From positions 2,298,001 to 2,362,000 of the forward strand of contig NZ_JAUCFJ010000002.1 of the NCBI RefSeq assembly GCF_030348505.1: a DNA stretch of 64,000 bases, read 5' to 3'. How positions within the stretch are numbered: position 1 is the stretch's first letter; each line of letters begins with the position of its first letter. The notes below the pieces were generated by a model. That model had not been told where the DNA came from and searched no databases. It saw only the letters and a list, made by a program, of their open reading frames with translations. Of the stretch, positions 59,132 to 64,000 are shown piece by piece. A program made the translations under genes and the position numbers. This stretch comes from Lysinibacillus sp. G4S2 (GTDB lineage Bacteria; Bacillota; Bacilli; Bacillales_A; Planococcaceae).

Positions 59132-60172
59132 ATGACAACAATTACTAAACGACAAATTATGGATAAAGAAGCACCGAACCGTTCAACAGGCATTGTGAAC
59201 GGACGCTCTTCTAACATTTTAAACTGGGATGATGTGCGTTTTAGCTGGGCTTATCCAAAGTATAAAAAAATGCTAGGTAACTTCTGGACTCCATTTGAAA
59301 TTAATATGAGCAATGATGTGAAGCAGTTTCCTGAGCTATCAGCAGTTGAGCAGGAATCCTTCTTAAAGATTATCGGTTTACTGGCGCTATTAGACAGTGT
59401 GCAAACTGATTTTGCGGGGAAAGTAGCAGATTATTTAACAGATTCAAGCTTAAATGCACTAATGATCATTTTAGCGCAGCAAGAGGTTATTCATAATCAC
59501 TCGTATTCCTATGTGCTATCAAGTATTGTGAACAAAGATGAACAAGATCGTACGTTTGACTTTTGGCGTACGGAGCCAGTGTTAGAGCGACGTAATGATT
59601 TTATTATTAAGGGCTACCGTGCATTTTCAGAGGAGTCAACTGTTGACAATATGCTAGAGGCGATTATTTATGATGTGATTTTAGAAGGCTTATTCTTCTA
59701 TTCTGGCTTTGCCTTCTTCTATCATCTAGCACGCAATCAAAAAATGGTGGCAACGTCAACGATGATTAATTATATTAACCGCGATGAACAGCTACATGTT
59801 GATTTATTTGTGAAAATTTATCAAGAGTTATTAGAGGAATATCCTGAATACGATACGCCAGAACGAGCAGCACGTGTGCAGGAAATCTTCCGTGAGGCTG
59901 TACAACTAGAAGTCGATTGGGCCAATGAAGTGATTGGCGATAAAATTGATGGCCTTGATGTGGAAGATGTCCATGATTATGTGCACTTCTATGCCAATGT
60001 TCGTTGTAATCAACTTGGCGTCGAGCGTCCATTTGAAGGCTATCGCAAAAATCCATTGAAGTGGGTTAAAGCTTACGAAGATGTTGATTTAGGGAAAACA
60101 GATTTCTTCGAGCAACGTTCTCGTCAATATGTGAAGGTTAATGTAGAAGATAACGGGTTTGATGATTTGTAA
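59132..60172 (+). CDS. nrdF: Class I ribonucleotide reductase small subunit
   Basis: 346 residues, a ferritin-like helical protein that holds the radical. Asp88, Glu118, His121 (QQEVIHNHSYSYV) and the radical Tyr125 are in place; the second metal half is LEGLFFYSGFAFFYHLAR and INRDEQLHVDLF. GGGGGAAG precedes ATG. It forms an operon with the large subunit, under the same cobalamin riboswitch. A 30-nt copy of its 3' end recurs near 61545. Metal (iron or manganese) is not decided. Confidence 0.93.
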   Translation: MTTITKRQIMDKEAPNRSTGIVNGRSSNILNWDDVRFSWAYPKYKKMLGNFWTPFEINMSNDVKQFPELSAVEQESFLKIIGLLALLDSVQTDFAGKVADYLTDSSLNALMIILAQQEVIHNHSYSYVLSSIVNKDEQDRTFDFWRTEPVLERRNDFIIKGYRAFSEESTVDNMLEAIIYDVILEGLFFYSGFAFFYHLARNQKMVATSTMINYINRDEQLHVDLFVKIYQELLEEYPEYDTPERAARVQEIFREAVQLEVDWANEVIGDKIDGLDVEDVHDYVHFYANVRCNQLGVERPFEGYRKNPLKWVKAYEDVDLGKTDFFEQRSRQYVKVNVEDNGFDDL

Positions 60173-60233
60173 TGCTCAATGAGGCTAGGGGAAAAGTGTA
60201 TTTTTAAAGCAAAATTATAAAATTTCACATTAG

Positions 60234-60281
60234 AAAAGCGCGAGAAATCAAAGTTTATTAAATTGATTTTTCGCGCTTTTT
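60234..60281 (+). terminator. Terminator of the RNR operon
   Basis: AAAAGCGCGAGAAATCAA (60234-60251) pairs with TTGATTTTTCGCGCTTTTT (60263-60281). Nearly the same stem is nested in the element at 13792-13896. Confidence 0.92.
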
Positions 60282-60282
60282 A

Positions 60283-60492
60283 AATCGCTGATAAAGTTAT
60301 AACAATCGCTGATAAACCATGAGTAATCGCTGATAAAGTTATAACAATCGCTGATAAACCATGAGTAATCGCTGATAAAGTTATAACAATCGCTGATAAA
60401 CCATGAGTAATCGCTGATAAAGTTATAACAATCGCCGATAAACCAAGGGTAATCGCTGATAAACCTCCAACGACCGCTGATAAAGGTAATAT
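60283..60492 (+). repeat. 21-bp tandem array 3 (AATCGCTGATAAA core)
   Basis: Ten units of exactly 21 nt. AATCGCTGATAAAGTTATAAC and AATCGCTGATAAACCATGAGT types alternate to give a 42-nt order; the last three are diverged. It lies directly after the RNR terminator and fills the gap to the convergent M23 gene. Confidence 0.95.
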
Positions 60493-60517
60493 AACAAGAA
60501 AAAGAAATAAGTTAAAA

Positions 60518-61414
60518 TTATCGTACCAAACTATTTCTCACTAAAAATCGATCATTAAATGTGATCGGTACACCTTTCCCGTCCTTTTCGGCGTGAATGT
60601 GTAAATGTGGTTCGCTTGTATTTCCGGAGTTTCCTACTTTCCCAAGTATTTGGCCCGTCGTTACTTTGTCTCCTTTTGCCACCACTATGCTGCCTTTTTG
60701 CATATGAGCTAATAAAACGGTAGCATCATAGTTCTCGCAGGATAAGGCGACATGATTTCCCTCAGGATTTTCTGGATCAGCTTTAGGAGGAGGGAGATCA
60801 GGTAAATCATTTTGGATGTTGACTACTTTTCCGTTACAAGGACTATACAAATCATCTACGAATATTTGATACTTACCCAATTCTTCTGGATAAAGTCCAC
60901 TTGCGCGGGTTCCAAGCGTATTTAATTTTAAAATGTCTAACGCGTATTTTTGACCTGGATGGTCTTGATGATAGTTCATTAACACCTGATTGCCACCCTG
61001 TCCGACATAATAGGTGCCATTCTTAAGTGGAAAAGATAACTCAATTCCTTTTTCAGCTACTGTATAGCTTTTTAAGACCAAAGCATTATACGTACCAAAA
61101 ACCAAAATAAGGACAATATAAATACCAATTGAAAACTTTTGATTTAGTGTATATTTTATTGTAAACGGTAAATTCCTTACCCTTTTCCAAGAAAAAATGA
61201 CAGTGACAATCAAGAGAACTAACCAAAGAAAGCGAACATAATATCCGACCCAACTCCAGTTTCCTGCTTGAAATAACCAAATAATTAGTGCTGCAGTTAC
61301 CAATGAGTCCAACAACCATTCCAGTTTACTTTTAAAAGGAGCTTTCCATAGTGAAATAATAAAGCTCGCAGGTAATACGATTAGCAAACCAATGGAATAA
61401 AAGATTGGAAACAC
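60518..61414 (-). CDS. Membrane-anchored M23 family metallopeptidase
   Basis: 298 residues. About four hydrophobic segments lie in residues 1-115, then an outer LytM/M23 domain. KYALDI holds the first Asp ligand, NHVALSCENYDATVLLAHMQ the core strand and EPHLHIHAEKDGKG the HxH pair. M23 enzymes cut peptidoglycan cross-bridges or act as regulators. The first His of the usual HxxxD pair is Tyr or Lys here (GQKYALD), so metal binding may differ. It stands alone and runs into tandem array 3. Confidence 0.83.
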   Translation of the reverse strand: MFPIFYSIGLLIVLPASFIISLWKAPFKSKLEWLLDSLVTAALIIWLFQAGNWSWVGYYVRFLWLVLLIVTVIFSWKRVRNLPFTIKYTLNQKFSIGIYIVLILVFGTYNALVLKSYTVAEKGIELSFPLKNGTYYVGQGGNQVLMNYHQDHPGQKYALDILKLNTLGTRASGLYPEELGKYQIFVDDLYSPCNGKVVNIQNDLPDLPPPKADPENPEGNHVALSCENYDATVLLAHMQKGSIVVAKGDKVTTGQILGKVGNSGNTSEPHLHIHAEKDGKGVPITFNDRFLVRNSLVR

Positions 61415-61544
61415 TATTTCTCATCCCCTTTTTGTTGCTTTATTGGAAGCTATAACATTATTGGTAATGTTTACTTCATTCTGATTTTCATTCTAACATA
61501 GTGATCACAGTTAAAGAACCTTTTCCCCAGAGTTCCAGAAGATG

Positions 61545-61575
61545 TGAAGAAGATAACAGGTTTGATGATTTGTAA
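61545..61575 (+). repeat. Partial copy of the nrdF 3' end
   Basis: GAAGATAACAGGTTTGATGATTTGTAAT nearly matches the last codons and stop of nrdF (60145-60174). It has no gene around it and may mark an old duplication or recombination. Confidence 0.6.
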
Positions 61576-61590
61576 TAACTTTAGAGAAAA

Positions 61591-61628
61591 AAAGCCATGT
61601 AGCATAATTAGTGCTGACATGGCTTTTC
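61591..61628. terminator. Hairpin terminator for the TPR gene
   Basis: AAAAGCCATGT and ACATGGCTTTT form an 11-bp stem; the minus strand T-run fits the TPR gene that ends at 61635. Confidence 0.75.
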
Positions 61629-61634
61629 TCAAGT

Positions 61635-62696
61635 TTATTCAAAAAAGTCTGATTGGAAAAATGGTGTAATGCCAGCTTCTCTTAAAAAGTATTTGTATTC
61701 GGTAGGGACCTCTAATAGTGATTTATTAGGAAGTAATACTTCATCCCTTAATCGTTGAACGAGTTGAGCATCTAATTCTGGAAACCATTTTTCGTAAGGT
61801 ACTTTTCTTTCTTCTTCTATAGAAATTAAAAAATCAATAATATATTCAAACATCACAGGGAAGTCTTGTTTTATTTGATGATGATGAGCAACGATGGCTT
61901 CGATGTAATTGTTCAATTCATGAAACGGTTCATTAGGATCATATCCACCTAAATATTTTCGGTCGTGCTGTGGAATAAAGGTAGAACTACTGCGCGCATG
62001 CCAATTACCGAGCATCACTGTAAAAGCGGCAAGGGCACATCTTCGTGTTTCTAAATCTCGAACATTAAAATAATTAAAATATTCATCATACTCACAACCT
62101 CCACCAGTATGGAAACCTCCAAGACCAAAATTTTTAAGCCCCTCTGTTACTTTTTCTACGATAGATGTTGGAGTAGGCTGTAACGGCTGATTTATATCAA
62201 GCGCAATAATTTCATCGCTACTAGAATCTAATCGATGACCTAGATAAGTAATTGTTCGATAGTATTTTAATATATCTTGATTAGTTGTCGTATAAGCGAT
62301 GTTGTCAATTAAGAAACCCATTGCTTCAGCGTGTTCTCCTACGTTATATAATGCCATGGCGTAAAATATTTTCATTTGTTCTTTTTTAGGGAATTTACGG
62401 AATGCTTCTTGGAAAAGTTTTTTCGCCTCTAAAAAAAGTTCGTGTGTTCGATAAATGCATCCTAATTTGACGTATGCGTCCTCCAGTTCTTCATCTGTTA
62501 AACCTAGTTCAATCGCCTGCTCATAAAATGGCATTGCCTTTGTTTCTTCAGCTAAAATATCAAAGCTTCGTGCACATTCATAATGGAGGGAAGGATTGAG
62601 TTGGTCGTTTGATAATAATGTCAAAAACATTTGTTTCGATTCTTGTAGTTTTCCTTGTCTTCGTAGCTGTAATGCTATATCTTTAGTGTTTTCCAT
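61635..62696 (-). CDS. TPR-repeat protein, unknown C-terminal domain
   Basis: 353 residues. The first about 145 are tetratricopeptide helix pairs (LHYECARSFDILAEETKAMP with FYEQAIELG, LGCIYRTHELFLEAKKLF, YAMALYNVGEHAEAMGFL). The second half is helical with GGFHTGGGCEYDEYFNYF, IPQHDRKYLGGYD and AIVAHHHQIKQDFPVMFE, a His-rich stretch I cannot assign. ATG 62696 follows AGAGAAGAGG. Function unknown; the TPR part implies binding of a partner protein. Confidence 0.78.
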   Translation of the reverse strand: MENTKDIALQLRRQGKLQESKQMFLTLLSNDQLNPSLHYECARSFDILAEETKAMPFYEQAIELGLTDEELEDAYVKLGCIYRTHELFLEAKKLFQEAFRKFPKKEQMKIFYAMALYNVGEHAEAMGFLIDNIAYTTTNQDILKYYRTITYLGHRLDSSSDEIIALDINQPLQPTPTSIVEKVTEGLKNFGLGGFHTGGGCEYDEYFNYFNVRDLETRRCALAAFTVMLGNWHARSSSTFIPQHDRKYLGGYDPNEPFHELNNYIEAIVAHHHQIKQDFPVMFEYIIDFLISIEEERKVPYEKWFPELDAQLVQRLRDEVLLPNKSLLEVPTEYKYFLREAGITPFFQSDFFE

Positions 62697-62985
62697 GATT
62701 CTGCCTCTTCTCTGCTTGATATAATTATTATTCTGGAAAAAAAGGATAAAACCTCCTTTTGATTTAAGTATAAATTATCAACCGGGCTCTAAAAAATAGT
62801 AGGAGACACAAAAAAATAATTGCCATTTGATAGTTTTCTTCAAAAATATTTAGAAGAAATGTGATATACAAAGAGCGGAGAGGAGAAAATTCCAGCTGAT
62901 CAAAAAGGAAAGCTACTCGATATTGCCCAGGAAATTTTAGAAAATTCGGATATCTGGAGAAGGCTACATCTATACATAAACAGAG

Positions 62986-63170
62986 GTTGATATTCAAAAA
63001 GGCCAACAGCATTTGATGCAGGGACGCACAAGCTTTGTCATTGCTCACCGCTTAAAAACAATCGAAAATGCCGACTAAATTCTTGTTATTCAATAGGGGA
63101 AATTGTTGAGCAGGGGGAATCACTATGCAAAAACAAGGAATTTATAGTAATCTACAGCAAAAAGTTTTGA
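62986..63170 (+). pseudogene. ABC transporter ATP-binding domain, C-terminal remnant
   Basis: [20 protein letters not shown] is the H-loop region of an export-type ABC ATPase (FVIAHRL). It is followed by in-frame stops and a +1 shift, after which GEIVEQGES and EFIVIYSKKF complete the usual ending. Walker motifs are gone. 62760-62985 is probably older debris of the same gene. Confidence 0.7.
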
Positions 63171-63202
63171 ACTCTTCATCCTTTACATAATAACAAAAAG
63201 AA

Positions 63203-63234
63203 AAACTCCATTTGGAAAAAGTCAAATGGAGTTT
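63203..63234. terminator. 12-bp hairpin terminator
   Basis: AAACTCCATTTG (63203-63214) pairs with CAAATGGAGTTT (63223-63234), then CTTTT. It once served the ABC transporter or serves the convergent NUDIX gene. Confidence 0.8.
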
Positions 63235-63355
63235 CTTTTATAACGAGCTATGATGCCCTCTAGGACCCGATAGCACAAGTGTATAACTTAACAATTTTAG
63301 CTTTATTTCAAGAATACTGTCCAATTTTAAGATCGTTCTTTCCTCATCTAGTGAT

Positions 63356-63784
63356 TTAAAGCAAATTGAATAATCCTTCTGGAACTAAGCTTAATTTATT
63401 TTTGGAAAAATCGCTAATTGGCTTCCAAAGCAATTTGAAGGTTGCACCATTATCTTCATGTCCAAAAAAAGAAGGTTTTTCATAAAAAGACTTTTCAACA
63501 AATTCAGCATCATAAACAAAAACTACTTCGTGTCCAAGGTCACCATTATATGTAAATATGTTTTCAAGTGTACCTAAATAGTTTAAGTTATTTATATTTG
63601 CCCCGATTTCTTCAAGTACTTCTCTCTTTATTGCTTTAGAACTTGTCTCCCCGTATTCAATTCCTCCGCCAATTGGTCGATAGTAATGATCTCTCTTTAC
63701 TTCATCAAAACCTTCTGCGACAAGTATTGAATCGCCTTTCCTAAATATACAAATAGCAATTGCTCGAATTTGCCCTTTTCTCAT
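63356..63784 (-). CDS. NUDIX hydrolase
   Basis: 142 residues with the complete Nudix box GGGIEYGETSSKAIKREVLE followed by EIG (about residues 38-60), which binds Mg and cleaves nucleoside diphosphates linked to another group. The rest is a small alpha/beta fold ending LLWKPISDFSKNKLSLVPEG. ATG 63784 follows AGGTAGAGG. Substrate unknown. Beyond it, 63785-64000 shows no gene. Confidence 0.9.
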   Translation of the reverse strand: MRKGQIRAIAICIFRKGDSILVAEGFDEVKRDHYYRPIGGGIEYGETSSKAIKREVLEEIGANINNLNYLGTLENIFTYNGDLGHEVVFVYDAEFVEKSFYEKPSFFGHEDNGATFKLLWKPISDFSKNKLSLVPEGLFNLL

Positions 63785-64000
63785 CCTCTACCTCCATTCT
63801 CTTCTTCAAAACCCTGCTCCGCTAGATTCATATGTTGTTCTGTGAATCTGTTTTACTTTATTATAACAATTAAATAAATGGTATATAACTTAACCTGTGC
63901 CGTTAGTGAAATAAGAAATTATATTAGCATAAAAGGTAATTGGATTTCTTATCGAACTTTGTTTTAAAGCCACGTTTGTATTAGCAATTGTGGTAAACTT

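Noticed and set aside
60283-60492. CRISPR array
   Set aside because: Units are contiguous 21-mers without unique spacers and no cas gene is near. It is a plain tandem repeat.

Overview
The window looks like a chromosomal segment of a low-GC, spore-former-type Firmicute close to Lysinibacillus (family Caryophanaceae). This is inferred from the AT-rich sequence, strong AGGAGG-type ribosome binding sites, frequent TTG/GTG starts, the protein families and the dispersed intergenic repeats. No rRNA or tRNA gene was seen.

Layout. 1-3.6 kb: fatty acid catabolism (end of an acyl-CoA dehydrogenase, a thiolase, an acyl-CoA synthetase). 3.6-15.4 kb: small regulator/enzyme units (DUF2087 regulator, SDR, MerR with divergent DUF418 membrane protein, WYL regulator with VOC protein, a second MerR, lipoproteins, CPBP protease) separated by dispersed repeats. 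15.4-34.7 kb: about 26 small plus-strand genes forming an orphan immunity array (SMI1/KNR4-SUKH, Imm11, Imm26-DUF5713, ankyrin and unknown families). It has no intact toxin, but the gaps hold broken toxin C-termini (WHH-, LHH-, AHH-like and others) and a terminator hairpin that recurs seven times. 34.8-46.7 kb: lipoprotein, scrambled IS4 pieces, thioredoxin, zinc-finger protein, membrane protein, ECF sigma factor with LCP protein, methyltransferase, AlkD-like protein, TetR pseudogene, aspartate kinase.

46.8-56.1 kb: a group II intron (IIC-like) sits just after a terminator at the head of a cobalamin salvage and late-assembly operon: cbiZ, cbiB, a cobD-type decarboxylase, two phosphatases, two CobU-like proteins, cobS, then cblT-cblS (alpha-ribazole uptake and kinase). 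56.2-60.2 kb: a cobalamin riboswitch with terminator precedes a class I ribonucleotide reductase operon. Its large-subunit gene is split by a 338-nt group I intron placed directly after the catalytic cysteine codon. The combination suggests B12 represses the B12-independent reductase. 60.2-64 kb: a 21-bp tandem array, an M23 peptidase, a TPR protein, an ABC-transporter remnant and a NUDIX hydrolase.

The most unusual parts are the immunity array with its repeated terminator and toxin scars, the MerR/DUF418 pair of matching long-spacer promoters with a shared dyad, the two introns plus riboswitch around B12 and RNR genes, and three unrelated intergenic arrays that all have a 21-bp period.
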